Assembly (NCBI RefSeq): GCF_001761485.1
Contig: NC_090771.1
Span: 1,240,001 to 1,304,000, forward strand
Direction: 5' to 3'
Origin: Yarrowia lipolytica
Taxonomy: Eukaryota > Ascomycota > Dipodascomycetes > Dipodascales
DNA length: 64,000 bases
In this document: one piece after another, positions 10,295 to 23,003 of the stretch
Numbering within the stretch: the stretch's first letter is position 1
Layout: every line of letters starts with the position of its first letter
The notes under the pieces: generated by a model
The model's input: the letters and a program-made list of their open reading frames with translations, nothing else
What the model was told of the DNA's origin: nothing
Databases searched by the model: none
Made by a program: the position numbers and the translations under genes

Positions 10295-11546
10295 TGATGT
10301 GTTTTCTCCTCACGAGAAGTCGAGATATTATTCCACCTCGAGTTATGCCTCCAGGGCAGACTGTAATATCAGAAGCTATCCATACTATAGATGTCATGTT
10401 AGTCTAGCAGGCAAAATAAGTACAAATTCCGATTCAGAAAACTGGGAGCTTCTGAATGCTACCAAAAATGTCAACATTTCCACCCAAAACTACCCAGTTT
10501 GAGAACGTATCTTGAAAACTGGCCGAATAGTTGGGATGCACCATGTAATTTTTTTTTCTTTTCAGTTGACATGTTAGTTGGGAGCGATTGCACCTTCCAA
10601 CAACACACTACAGAAGCCATCATTGGTATATAGTATAGAGTAAAACACGTGACCATCTAGCACTCCTACAGTCTCTTGTAATTGCGTGACTACTTGTACC
10701 AAATTTCTTCCACATGTCTGAATCTTGTACTTGTAGAGTCAGTCCACTTTGGAGGTTCCATCCATCTGTCGTCGTTACTGGGGCAACCTCCTAACCCTAC
10801 GTCCGCATTTGTCTCCCAACAAACTCAGGGTTATGAAGGTGGACTTTTGAGGGCGTTATTTTCACGTGACTGAACGTGTTTTAATGGGGCAGAAAGGGGC
10901 TAGATGAGACACCCGGATCAATGTTACTGGGCAACATATGTCCTCAATTTGATCAGCCAATCATTTTGCACCACGTAGCCATTAGTTTCTGCTGTTCATT
11001 TCGCTTGTCGTATTTCACCCGCAGTTCCAAGTTAACCTCTGCGTTTAGTTGGTAGTACCTATTTCTTAACCTCTATAGGCGAGAGACTATAATACATTCT
11101 ACGATGGACAACCGCCAGCACTTCACGATGAGCGAGAGTAGACACAGTAGCAAGCGTAAAAGGCGGCCGAGGCCACCGAGAGAACAGCGTAGCAGGGCGC
11201 GTAGTCACCACAGGGGTATTTTTATTATTTTATTATTTTATATAATAACCCTAGGTAAAGTTTGTTAAGGATTAGTTGGGTTAGCTGGAATCAGTGGGGT
11301 GCTGATTCTGGCAGTGGAAAACACCAGAGACTGGAGTGGCGTTTTCCCGATGAACGAACAAACACGCGAAGCTATGTGGACCAACATACAACACGGACTG
11401 AACCAGGTTTTTTTATGATTTTTTTACTGGAAATAGGTACGTGCCAAGTTTGGACAATGACACACTAAACGTGTTTAATTAGTAATATTCGTTGTAAGCG
11501 TTACATTCATTTCAAAGGTTATTCTTTCACGGCAAAAGTTATAATT

Positions 11547-11579
11547 AATGAATGTATATGCAGAAAAAAAAAAAAAAAA
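11547..11579 (+). mobile_element. Probable LINE 3' end (Ylli-like) with poly(A)
   Basis: AATGAATGTATATGCAG followed by 16 A's, the same ending as the minus-strand copy at 4734-4807. The 5' limit of this copy cannot be seen; similarity between the two runs back about 15 more bases with gaps. No clear flanking duplication was found, so this copy may be longer or older. Family assignment is inference. Confidence 0.4.
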
Positions 11580-11900
11580 TACTGTAGCATTAGCAAGGTG
11601 TTTAGGGGGTGTCGTTGCAAGTAGGGAGGGAGGGGAAAGGTAGTCTTTAGTCGATTAGTTCCTTTTGTGTAACTCCAAATGAGCATATATATGTCGATTT
11701 CTTGTAGGTGTTGCCCGCCTCTCGCTACTTGTACCGGTAGTTGCTCTGGGTGTACTTATATCCGGGCTCGTTAGCCCAACCCAAATCTCTCCTGATTTCT
11801 CCTGAAAGCTTGTTACGCCAAAACGCGTGAGACTGCTGCACTCTTTCAAACATCACCACACTACAACAGCGGAAGTATACAACGACTTGAGAGCACTAGG

Positions 11901-14900
11901 ATGTGAGTATCGGCGGGAATTTGGGTGTGCAGGGGCTGGTGGAGGAATTGGATCGGGATTTTGAGCGAAAACCGGACTGAAACGCGGTTGTGTGGAGGGG
12001 CTTGATGGGGCCTGGGTCGAAGTAGTAGGTCCTGTTGTGAAGTTCGGCATTGATTCCATTGCGACAAGTCAATCCCAAAACAGACTCACTACCCGCAGCA
12101 GTTCTGACCCCGGCTCTTCGGACTGGATAGGGCCTGTTTTCTGGTCTATTCATCTGTCTGGTTGGTGTGATCAGAACATGACCTTAGTAAAATCCAGACT
12201 GAAGCAGCCAGATACAAGTCGGCTCAAAAATTGGACCCCGTGGCCCTAGCAATCAATCTATCGGATAACCCACGCCGCACTGCGTGCTTGGCTCTCTACC
12301 GTACTAACCCAGGGACGACCCAACATCCTTTGTGGAATCAATACTGAATGAGGGAAGCAGGAAACTGCGGACCTTCTATTCAGACGGCCAGTCCTTGTCG
12401 GCCACGCTGGAGTCCATGAAACAGATGCGAACAGAGCTCCAGGACAGTGGCAACAAGCTGACCCCCGAGCAGGAGGAACGTCTCCAGCACTATGCAAAGC
12501 TCGTGGAGGAGACTGGCCAGACCCAGGTGGTAGCCAGTGGAGTTCAGGTGAGTAGAGAAGGAGTGGATGGATCTGCAACGAACTACAACGCAGTTGTCGT
12601 GTGTGGTTTGTCGGAGAGAGGATTCAAGGAGAAGGACCAACTGCAGGCTACCGAGATGTGGATCAAGGTGCACATGTCTCTCATCAGCAGGCTGTTGGGA
12701 TGGTAGTCTCGAACTACCTCCTATTACTCCACTATGCGAGGTATCACAGAGAACGATGGCACAACATTCACAGTACAGCAGTGTCTGCACTTCTACAGCA
12801 ATTGCAAGGGATCATCTTTCACTGTCATATGCCGTTATGGCATATTGGGACCTATCGTTCGTTTACATCGTCAATTGTGGTGGAGTGCTCCCATGCCTGA
12901 GTGCTGTTGTCAGTTATTGTGAAGTTCATTTCGATTACTATCACAATGAGCCATACTTGTTATTACGGTTTGAAGTGTCCAGCATACTGTTGCTTTACAA
13001 CTTGTCGTGATTGCTACAGCGTGTTGTCCACCCCATCTATCAATCGTTACCGAATACATCATACACTCGTCGGGTCAATTCCAAACCTTCGGCCTGTCTT
13101 TTCCATTCCGTTGCTAACACAGAAAAAAGCCATCAAATCAGAACACATGCAGTTCGCCACCGGACTCGGCGAGCATCTCCTCGTCGAATGCCGAAAACTG
13201 CAAGGCAAGCTAAACGAAAAGGAGGAGGCCCTTAACGCGCAGTCCGAAGAGCTGGACCGGGCGAAAACCCAGCAGAAAGCCATCGAGGCCAAACTCGCCA
13301 AGTTGTCTCAATCTGAGGACCGCTTCAAGGAGGAAAACTGGAACCTGGAGCTCAAGGTCACCGAGCTTAAGTCGCAGCTGTCCAACACGACCGAGCGGGT
13401 CAAGAAGCAGGCTGTGGAGTCCGGCCGAGTGGCCGACGCCCGAGCCACCGACACAGACACCATTGAGGAGCTGCAGTACCGGGAGCAGGAACTCAAAAGC
13501 GAACTGGAGCAGTCCAAGGCTCGGTTCGAGTCTGAGCGGTCCGACTGGGAACGTCAGAGCGAGTCTCTCCATGAAGATCTGCAACAGTACCAGCGACGGG
13601 TGGCTGAGTTTGAAGAGGCAGAGAAGACCCGAGGACGAGAATCCCATGTGCCCGTGCCCATGACTCCCTCCCCTGAAGATGAGCTTTCCAGCGACTCTGA
13701 TAGATCTCCTTCTGTGTCTCCTACTCGAGGAATGACTCGAAGCACTTCTCGAAACGCTGCTTTGGAGGCTGAAACCTTGCGAGTATCGTTCACTCATCTC
13801 ATGAAACAGCTGCAAACAGCCAAAAACAACATTTTCAAGGAGAAACACGTTTCTGCCGGCCTCAAGCGCGACCTTGCAGAGGCTCTGAAGAGCGCAGAGA
13901 AGGTCGAGAAGCTGACGAGCCACAAGCGGCCTGCCTTTGGCGCGGGCCGACGCCCCACGTCGCGAGTTCTGGAGGAGAACGACGAGTGGGAGGATCTGGA
14001 CGCAGGAATTACTTCTGAATACGTGTCAGCACTGGACACGGCCCAATCGACCGAAGACGACTACATGACGGGTGTGGAGACGCTGGACGGCGATAGTGGA
14101 GCCGAAGATACTGAGACGGAAGACGTTGTGCAGGATCTCAATCCCCGAATGCTTTCCATGGAGTCTGAGCTTGCTGGGGAGGAGTCTGATTCAGACTTTG
14201 ACGGTGACGATGCTGGAAACTCCACTTTCCTCAAAAAGACTCGATCTACTGCCTCTGTGGGCACAGTTGTGGGCGCGAACACAGCCCGACGAGCCCCTTC
14301 GTCTTCTCTGGCGCAAGAATTCATGTCTGAAGAAGACGTGGAGAAGTACGCGGAGATGTATGGATTGGTGGTGGTGGCTCAAGAGGAGTACGACAGTCTG
14401 GTTGAAAGGGCCGAGAAAGAGGAAACCGTTTCTGAGGACTCTATCGCTGCTGCTGCTGCCACATTTGGACTCGCTGTCATCTCTGCGGACAAACTCGCTG
14501 CTCTACAAGCTCCTCCTACTCTGGAGTCTCTCCAGCTGCAGGGTAAGGAGGTGCAGTGTACAGTGCTTCCCACGGACGAGTACGCCCATCTCACCGAGTG
14601 CGTCAATGCCCCTGGCCTCGAATACATCAAGGAGAAGGTGCCTAGCAGTCACGTCCTGCTGTCCAAGGATGAACATGATGCCTTGTTGATTCCTTCGGTG
14701 GAAGACATCGAGAAGAAGTTGCCTGATAGTCACGTATTGCTATCGAAGGATACCCATAAGGAATTGCTCAACCCTACCAAGGAATACGTTCAGACCAAGT
14801 TCCCCGATCACGTGTTGCTTACGAAGGATGTGCACGAGGAACTCTCGACCCCTTCTGTCGCTTCTCTCGAGAAGAAGATCCCCACGTCTCACGTTCTTTT

Positions 14901-17900
14901 GACAAAGGAAGCACATGATGAGCTGACCAATCCTAACGAGGAGCACGTGCGCGCCAAGTTCCCTGATCACGTACTTCTGTCCAAGGCTGACCACGATACC
15001 CTTACCAAGCCTGGTCTGGAGGAAGTCAAGAAACACGTTCCTAATACGCATGTTCTATTGACAAAGGAGGAACACGTCGCTTTGGAGCAGCCTTCTGTTG
15101 AATATGTGGCCAAGAAGCTCCCTAATCACGTGATCATTTCGAAGGAGGAGCACTCTGCTCTCGCTGAGCCCACCATTGAACAGGTTCAGAGCAAACTTAC
15201 AGGTCATGTGATCCTAACCAAGGAGGCCCACGCCGCTTTGGAGCAGCCCACTGTGGAGGATGTCGCTGAGAAGCTACCTGGTCACGTGATACTGTCTAAG
15301 GAGGAGCACCAAGAGTTGGTAGAACCGTCTGTGGAAGACGTTCAGAAGAAGCTCCCTGACCACGTAATTATCACCAAGGAAACTCATAGCAGTCTCGTGA
15401 CCCCTTCCCTCGACACAATCAAATCGCACGTTGGAAACTACAACTACCACGCGATTCCTGCTGCCGATTACGAATCGCTGGTTGCATCTGCAGAGTCTCC
15501 TTCTCTCGAGCACATTAAGGAGAAAGTGGTGAGCCACGGTCACGTGGTTGTCGACGAGAAGGAGTATTCCAGCCTCTGTCAGCCCACTATCGACGTGCTT
15601 AAATCACATGCTTCTTCCCATGATCATGTGATTGTCCCCCAGTCAGAGTACACCATTCTGACCCAGTCGGCCGAGTCGCCTACTTTGGATCTCATCAAGC
15701 AGCAGATTGGAAAACACGACCACGTGGTTCTGCACCAGGACGAGTTTGTCAAGCTCTCGTCCCCTGACCTTTCTCTGCTCAAGGAGAAGGTTGGATCCCA
15801 TGGACATGTGATTGTGGAGGAGGAGGAATTTGAGCGGTTGATGAAGCCGACTGTAGAGGACATGAGGGAGAAGAGCGTTGCTCTTGGTCATGTGTTAATC
15901 GCAAAGGATGAATTTGATCAATTGAGCAAGACTGCCACCGAGCCTTCCCTGTTACACATTAAGGGTAAGGCCAGTGCCCTTGGTCACGTGGTTGTGCCTG
16001 AGGACGAGTTTTCTAAGCTGACTAAGCCCTCTGTCGAGGACGTCAAGGCTCGCGCTGCGGAGCACAATCATGTGATCATCCCCAAGGAGGCGTTCTCCAA
16101 GCTCACCACTGCCGCCACCAGCCCGTCTCTCGAACATATTAAGGAGAAGGTTGGTGCTCACAGTCACGTTGTCATTTCCGAGGACGACCACGCTGCTCTT
16201 AAGGCTCCCACCCTCGATCAGCTGAGTCAGCACGCGGAAAGACACGATTCCAAGATTGTTCCCACCTCTGAGCTCGTTGAACTCACCCGAAAGAGCTCCA
16301 AACCGACCCCCGAGGAGCTATCGATGCGTGCTAAGACTCTCGGTCTCGTGGCTGTTCCGTTCACTGAGTTCGAGGCTCTTAAACGAGCTGCTGAGCCTCC
16401 TACTTACGAGCAGCTTGGTGACTACGCCAAGGAAAGTGGTCACGTGGTGGTCGACCAGAAGGAGTACGAGTCTCTGTCGTCTACTGTGTCATCCCCGTCG
16501 GTCGACTTCCTTACCAAGCAGGCTGCAGCTTCTGGCATGACTTTGGTTGCTCAGGACGAGTACGACAGCCTGTTGGAAACTGTGGGTGAGCCATCCCGTG
16601 ATTTTATCGCCCAGCACGCCAAGTCACATGATCTGGTTGTTCTGGACTCAAAGTCTCACGCTGAACTGGTACGAAAGAGCCAGAAACCATCGGAAGACGA
16701 ACTCCACTCGCATGCCAAGACGCTGGGCTTTTCGGCGATCGGAGCAGCAGCTCTGGCATCACTAACAGCGCTGGCGAACAACCCTAGTCGTGATCATGTG
16801 ACCTCAAAGGCCAAGGACCTCGGCTTGGTTGCTATTGATCGCGACGATCACGCTGAGCTTGTGCGACAGACCACCAAGCCCACAGCTGCTGAAATTGCTG
16901 CCCTGGCAGCTGGTGCTGGTCTCGTCACGGTGGATAAAAAGGAATGGAAGAACCTTGAAGACGCTGACCACGTGACTGAGCTTGCTTCTGGCCTAGGACT
17001 TGCAGCGGTACCGAAGCAGGAGTATAAGGAGTTGCTGAGGAAGAGCTCCAAGCCCACAGAAGAGGAGGTCTCAGGATTTGCACGTGCCAAGGGCCTGGAG
17101 GTGGTCAGCAAACAGGACAAGACGTTATTGGAGGATCCCCTCAAATTTGCCGAAGCCAGAGGTGGACATTTTGTGGTTGGTGATGAGTTTGAGAGGCTGA
17201 GTAAGCCCTCAGTTGAGGATATTGCGTCGCGTGCTAAGGAATTGGGTCACATCTTCGTGGCCCAGAGCGAGTTTGATAAGTTGGCCAAGCCATCGGTTGC
17301 GGACCTAGAAACTCACGCCAAATCACATGGTCATGTGATTATTCCAGTTGACACTCATAAGGCTTTGGTTGCTGCTGAGGTCGAATCCAAACGAGATTTG
17401 ACTGCAGATGAACTCCATAGCCACGCCAAGAAGCTAGATCTGGTGGCTATCACACATCTAGAGCACGAGCTTCTGGCTGCTCCTACGCTGGACTCTGTCA
17501 AGCAGCATGCCACTCGTCTTGGTCACGTTACTGTGCCCTCCGAGGAGTATCACAGCATGTCTGCTGAAGCCAACAAGCCTATCAACCGGGAGTTTGTTGA
17601 GTCTGTTGCTCCAGGCTTAGGTTTGGCTGTGTTGTCTAAGAAGGAGTTAACTGAGTTGAAGGAGCCCGATTTGGACACACTTTCGGCCCGTGCTAGAGCC
17701 CTGGATTCGGTTGTGTTGTCTAAAACTGACCTTGAGAAATTGGAGCACCCTTCCATTGATGTTCTCAAGGCCGAGGCATCTTCCAAGGGCTTTTCTGTGG
17801 TTGATTCAGCCGAATATGAGTCTCTTGTAACTCCTTCTGAGCAGCAGCTTCTTACTCAGGCTGCTAGACTTGGTTTGGTCACCGTCACTGAGAAGGAGTA

Positions 17901-20900
17901 TGAGCTGTTGAAGGCTCCAAACAAGGAACAACTGTCGAAGTTCGCTGAGAAGCACGGTCATGTGCTGGTGCCCGAGGACGAGCATAAGGAACTTGTTTCC
18001 CGGCCCACAGAGTTCACCCCCTCTCTGGACGACCTACACACCCACTCCAAGGCTGCCAACATGGTGCTCCTCACTCCTGACGAGCACGAAGCCCTCACTC
18101 GACCGGCAGAGAAAGACGTGCGACGTCATGCTGTGTCGCATGGTCTGGGAGTTCTCGCCTTGGCTGACCTTGCAGCTCTCAATTCCAAGGCCAACTCGCC
18201 TAGCAAAGAGCACGTGATTGAGCATGCCTCGAAACACGGCCTAGTAGCAACGGATCAGAAGGATTACAATGTCCTGGTCCGAAAGGCGTCGGAGCCATCT
18301 AAGGATGAAGTCATCGATGCTGCATCCAACCTCGGTCTGTCTGTGATTTCTTCTGAGGAGTTGGAGGCTCTGGAGAGAAAGGTGACACAGCCCTCAATTG
18401 CTGAAGTCACTGCCTCAGCTGCTGTCCTCTCTCTGGCGGTAATCCCCGAGTCCGAACTTGGAGAGCTCAGAAAGTCGGCCGAGGAGCCTTCTAGAGATAC
18501 GTTAGAAAAAACGGCGAAGAGCCTGGGTCTGGTTGTGGTCGAGAAGAAGACCCATAAGGATCTCGTGCGAAGGGGTGCTGAGCCTACGTTGGCTGAGCTC
18601 AAGGAGGGTGCCAATGGTCATGGTCATGTGATGATCCCGGAATCTGAGCACGTCAAGCTGTCAGCTCCACTAACAACCGAGGACATCGAGTCACGTGCTC
18701 GAAATCTCGGCCTGGTGGCTGTTGTCCAGTCCGATTATGATGAGCTCAAGCGGCAGGCCGAGTACCCCAGCGAGGCCGAGCTCGAGGCACGTGCCAAGAC
18801 TCTGGGAGTGACTCTGGTGCCCGACGATGATCTGGCGCAGCTCAGACAGGCACAATATGATGTCTATGCTAAGGCCCATCAGATGACATTGGTGAAGGAT
18901 GCGGAACTTGCTGAGTTGAAGGAGAATCAGTATGAGACTTATGCCAAGACAAACGGACTGGTCTTTGTTCCCCAGGTGGAGTTGAATGAGTTAAAGGACA
19001 ACCACCACGAGACTTACACTTCTAATAAGGGTCTTGTGATGGTTCCAGGAGAAGAGTTGTCTGAGCTCAAGAACAGTCACTACGAGACTTACGCCAAGAG
19101 CAAGGATCTCGTTATGGTGCCTTCCAAGGAACTCTTTTCGCTGCGAAACTTCGAGAACGTGCCATTTGACACTCTTGAGACTCATGCCAAGAGCCATGGT
19201 CACGTGATGGTTCCGTCTAAGACTCTGGATGATCTCAAGGCCAATTCTGTCGAGGAGTACACCAAAAAGAACGGGTTGTCTCTTGTCAATGCCGGCGAGC
19301 TTGCTGAGCTGCAATCACGTGCAGATAACCCGTCCCGTGAGCTTTTGCAGCAGCATGTTGGGAATGCCGGCCTTGTTGCGTTGTCAGAAGAAGAACATCA
19401 GAAGTTGTTGGCTCCTTCTATTGAGGAGGTGAGTAAGCATGCCGAGAAGCATGGCCATCATGTGGTTTCAGCTGACGAGCTTGCTACTCTCAAGTCATCA
19501 CAGATCAACAAGGACACTGTGGCTGCATTCGCTTCTGCCTCTGGCTTATCTCTCATTGCAGTTGGGGAACTCGAACAGCTGCGTCGAAAGGTGTATCACC
19601 CGACTGTGGCCGAAGTCCAAACCTCAGCCAAGAGTGTGGGTCTTGTTCCTCTGACCAAGGACGAGTACAACCAGATTTTATCTGAGAATGATGTGCTTTC
19701 GGATTCTGGCGATGTCGGAAACACCTCTGTCTCCTCCATCACGTCGTCAAAGCGCCTTTCCTCCGTACTCGAAAAGCGAAACCATTTCGAGGATCTTATC
19801 AAGGAAGAGAAGTCGCAAAAGCAGCGGGAGAAGATCATGGACTCGGTTAAGACGCTGGGCTTCATTCCTGTGTCTTCTGAGGAGTACAAGCGGCTCGTGG
19901 ACAACCAGAAGGAATATGCCCCTACCAAGGGCGATGTGTTCAAGTCCGCGAAGGAGTTTGGACTGGTGGCTATTCCTCAGGAAGAGTACAAGGGTATTCT
20001 GAAGAAGGCCGCTCCGTTGACCAAGGAGCGTGTTGTTGCTGATGCTGCTTCGTTGGGACTGGTTGTGTCTGAAGAGAGTAAGAAGGATGTTTCTGGCGCT
20101 AGACGAGGCAGCAGAACATCCGTCTCCCTCGAGAACGTGCCTCACGTGGCTACCAAGGAGGAGGTGGCAGCTCAGGCTGCCGAGCTTGGGCTGGAGGCCG
20201 TTCCTGTGACGTACATCACGCAACTCAAGCGCATTGCCGAAGCTCCTGAGGAAGAAGATGTGCGGGAGATGGCATCCAAATGTGGTCTTGTGGTGATGAG
20301 TGAGGAAGAGGTCAAGAGGGCCAATACAGTCCAAAAGGAGCTGTCTGCTGCCCAGCAGGCAGCCCTAGAGGCTCAGAACGAGTTGTCTGAGGCTAGACAC
20401 TCGTTGTCAGAGACTCAGGCCCTCGCCCAGAGCCACGAGAAATCCTTGGCTATGGCTCGATCGCCTGATCTCCAACAGGTAGCTGTTCTGGCAGCTGCCC
20501 ACGGCTGTGTCACCGTCAACAAGAGCGAGTTTGAGCAAATGTCGGCGTTTGTGACAGCCAAGCAAGAGGAGGACGCCAAGCCGAGGGAAGTGCCCAAGGA
20601 GAAGCACTCTCTTGAGTCTCTCGGCGCCATTGCAGCTGGTCTGGGACTGGCTGTTGTGCCGTTTGCTCATAAGGATAGAGTGAAGGAGGTTCCTGTGGAG
20701 AAGGAGGTGGTCCGAGAGGTGCCTGTGACCAAGGAGGTTGAGGTCATCAAGGAGGTGCCTGTGGAGGTTGTCCGGGAAGTGGAAGTGGTTAAGGAGGTGC
20801 CTGTTGAAGTCATCAGAGAAGTCGAGGTCATTCGAGAAGTCGAAGTTCCCGTTGAAGTCATCAAGGAGGTGATCAAGGAGGTCCCCGTTGAAGTCATCAA

Positions 20901-22599
20901 GGAGGTGGTCAAGGAGGTCCCCGTGGAAGTGGTGCGAGAAGTCGAAGTGTCTAGAGACCTCCCTACTACGTTCCAGGAAGCTACTCCTTCTGTCGACTTC
21001 CATACTCAGGCCAAACAACTCGGATTCACGCCTGTGCCGCACGCTGAGTATCATTCCTTGGCCAATCCTTCAGACGAGGAGATCCGCGAACGGGCCAAGG
21101 CGCGCGGTTTTGTTGCTGTTCCGTTCGGACAGTACTCGGAGCTGCAGATCAAGGCTCATCGGCAGTCTGTGCATGACGAGGCGGGTGAATCACGTGATTT
21201 GCAGCGTGGCGAGACAGTGTCGCCCAACTCTGCACGTGACTCGAGTATTCCCCTCACCGCAGCCGAAATCGAGCACAAGGCTTCCACTCTCGGCCTGGTC
21301 ACTCTCTCCGTTGATAAGTACAAGGAGCTGGAGCGTCTGGCTGCCCAGCGACCCGAGCCTGTTGTCGTGAAACCCGATCTGTCCAAACAGGACATTGAGA
21401 GCCATGCCAAGACGCACGGACTGGTTACGCTACCCTCAGCGACCTACACCAAGCTCGTGGCTGGCCAGAACCCCTCAGCCAACCAAGTGAGGGATTTGGC
21501 TGCGAGATACGGATTGGTTGTGCTGACGTCCAATGAGATGGCTCGTCTGCAGCAGCAGCGAGAGACTCAACCCGTTGCTCAGAGCTATCAGTCGGTTGCT
21601 TCTCACGCTACTTCTCCTCGACCGGTGCCCGAGAGCTCGTCTACTCGATCGTCTGTCTACAGCTCTCTCCCCATCGCTGCTGCAAAGGAGGCCATTGAGA
21701 TGCATTCTCCTCGAGGCTCCATGTCTCGAGACTCGTCAGTGGCGTCCCATTTGTCGCGGTACTCCGATGCGCAGAGCCATATACAGACCGCCCAAACGGC
21801 GCATGTAGTTGTACCTGCTCAGACCGCTCAACCTACAGCTCCTGGGCTGATGGGACCCCCCGCAATGACTTCCAGTTTCACTCGGCAGTCGGTACCCGCA
21901 TCCAGCTCGTTCCGAAGAGCTGTCTACGAGTCTCCTCAAAGCCAACACGCCACCCAGCAGCCACAGACTCCCCAGAGAGGCATGACGGAGTCCCCGTCGT
22001 CTCTGCTCATGTCGAACGCTACCATCGCGTCCAACGCGTCGTTCAACGACAAGAACATGATTGCGGTGGTCACCCAGACCATGATTGGCGAGTACCTGTT
22101 CAAGTATACGCGGCGGTTTGGCTCTGTGTCGGGTATCTCTGAAAACAGACACCAGCGCTACTTCTGGGTCCATCCGTACACCCTGACGTTGTACTGGTCT
22201 GTGGAGAACCCGTCAGCCGACGTCAAGGCTGGAAAGGTCAAGTCTGTGCCCATCACGTCGGTCGTGTCCGAGGAAGACGATAACCCCCTGCCTCCCGGGC
22301 TGTTCCACAAGAGCCTATTGATTGGAACTCCTGACAGAGTCATCAAGGTCACGTGCCCCACCCGTCAGCGACATAACATCTGGTACTCTTCGCTGAGATA
22401 CCTGTTGACCCGGTCGCCTGACTTTCTGCTGGACGACGGAGAGGCCAATTCTGCGTCGGGGGATGAGTTGACTGCAGACGCACGGCTGGACATGGAAAGA
22501 CACAAGACGGTCACGGCGGCATACCCCAGAAGGGATTCGTCGTTGAGAGCCATACCCCAGGTGAAGACACTGAGACGATCTTCGTTCAGGAGGAATTAG
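11901..22599 (+). CDS. NUM1: Num1/ApsA-type cortical anchor protein, three exons, about 3237 residues
   Basis: Exons: AT at 11901-11902; 12313-12547; 13123-22599. Introns are 410 bp (GTGAGT ... TACTAACCCAG) and 575 bp (GTGAGT ... GCTAACACAG). The first intron splits the start codon (AT|G), giving MDDPTSFVESILNEG. Num1 anchors dynein, mitochondria and ER at the cell cortex so that nuclei and mitochondria are placed correctly. The N-terminal 250 residues are coiled coil, the part that binds membrane and dynein in relatives. A Ser/acidic linker follows. About residues 480-2890 hold roughly 73 degenerate 25-34-residue units of the form P-S-x-E-x(5)-A-x(3)-G-H-V-x-V-P-x(2)-E-[FY]-x(2)-L, interrupted near 2600-2690 by a tract of KEVPVEV-type repeats. 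A PH domain (about 3056-3172; YLFKYTRRFG, RYFWVHPYTLTLYWS, IWYSSLRYLL) ends the protein and should bind PI(4,5)P2. Longer than S. cerevisiae Num1 (2748). The exact start rests on splice signals only. Confidence 0.87.
14323..21560 (+). repeat. Coding repeat array in NUM1 (about 73 units)
   Basis: Counted by eye in the translation: about 73 units of 25-34 residues. Units near 14600-15400 are short (26-27 residues, HVLLSK.. type) and alike; later ones are longer and more diverged. Near 18850-19130 four units lose the P-S-x-E start and begin YETYAK. Not a CRISPR array: units are degenerate, in frame and protein-coding. Confidence 0.85.
20681..20950 (+). repeat. KEVPVEV-type short repeat tract inside NUM1
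   Basis: About 90 residues made only of K, E, V, P, I, R and few others, in units such as KEVPVEVIKEV and REVEV. The DNA repeats as AAGGAGGTCCCCGTTGAAGT-like words. It is likely an extended, highly charged spacer. Confidence 0.8.
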
Positions 22600-22932
22600 G
22601 TGGACTTTGGAGGACAACACTGAAGGAAGTAAAGAAAGGAGGATTATTGTTTAATTGATTAATTGTATGTTTTGTTGATGCAAAGGATGTAATATTGTAC
22701 AGTGTGCTGTAAATGTAGATACTTACTGTTCCCGCTGTTTAATATGTAGTACTGGTAGTCTACACTGTTCATCTTGCGACATCTCACTGAATCACGTACA
22801 GTTAGAAAAGGTAATACAGCACAACCAAGAGTCGATGATACGACCAAGGAAAACCGAAGACGATCCATCAGACTCACAGAAGTCGCATCAAAAATCAAAC
22901 CTCAGCACTCGCAGTAGCAAAAAAATAAATCC
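22600..22932. other. Intergenic between NUM1 and tRNA-Glu
   Basis: NUM1 3' region, and the T-run terminator of the minus-strand tRNA at its right end. Nothing else seen. Confidence 0.6.
22917..22932 (-). terminator. Pol III terminator of tRNA-Glu
   Basis: On the minus strand, right after the tRNA acceptor end, comes GGATTTATTTTTTTGC; the seven-T run is a normal RNA polymerase III stop. Confidence 0.75.
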
Positions 22933-23003
22933 TCCGATACCGGGAATCGAACCCGGGTTCTCCGCGTGAAAGGCGGAAGTGATAACCCCTACACTATATC
23001 GGA
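22933..23003 (-). tRNA. tRNA-Glu (UUC anticodon)
   Basis: 71 nt folding as a full cloverleaf without intron. Acceptor arms TCCGATA/TATCGGA pair fully. The anticodon loop CTTTCAC sits on a CCGC/GCGG stem and reads TTC, decoding GAA (and GAG by wobble). The T arm is CCGGG-TTCGATT-CCCGG and supplies the B box GGTTCGATTCC. The A-box region is ATAGTGTAGGGG. CCA is not encoded, as in eukaryotes. Confidence 0.95.

Larger units (their letters stand above)
10050..11900. other. 1.85-kb intergenic region between LIP8 and NUM1
   Basis: No supported gene. It contains a four-copy 17-bp minisatellite at 10227-10294, a poly(A)-tailed LINE-like end at 11547-11579, and the NUM1 promoter and 5' leader, with a TATATAT stretch near 11685. 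A tiny basic frame starting ATG at 11104 is noted under rejected items. Confidence 0.55.

Noticed and set aside
11104-11270. Small Arg-rich frame MDNRQHFTMSESRHSSKR...
   Set aside because: About 55 codons, ends in AT-rich sequence, no homology recognised. Considered as a LINE ORF1 beginning, but nothing supports that.
14323-21560. Repeat array considered as CRISPR
   Set aside because: In-frame protein repeats in a eukaryotic gene; no constant repeat/spacer pattern.
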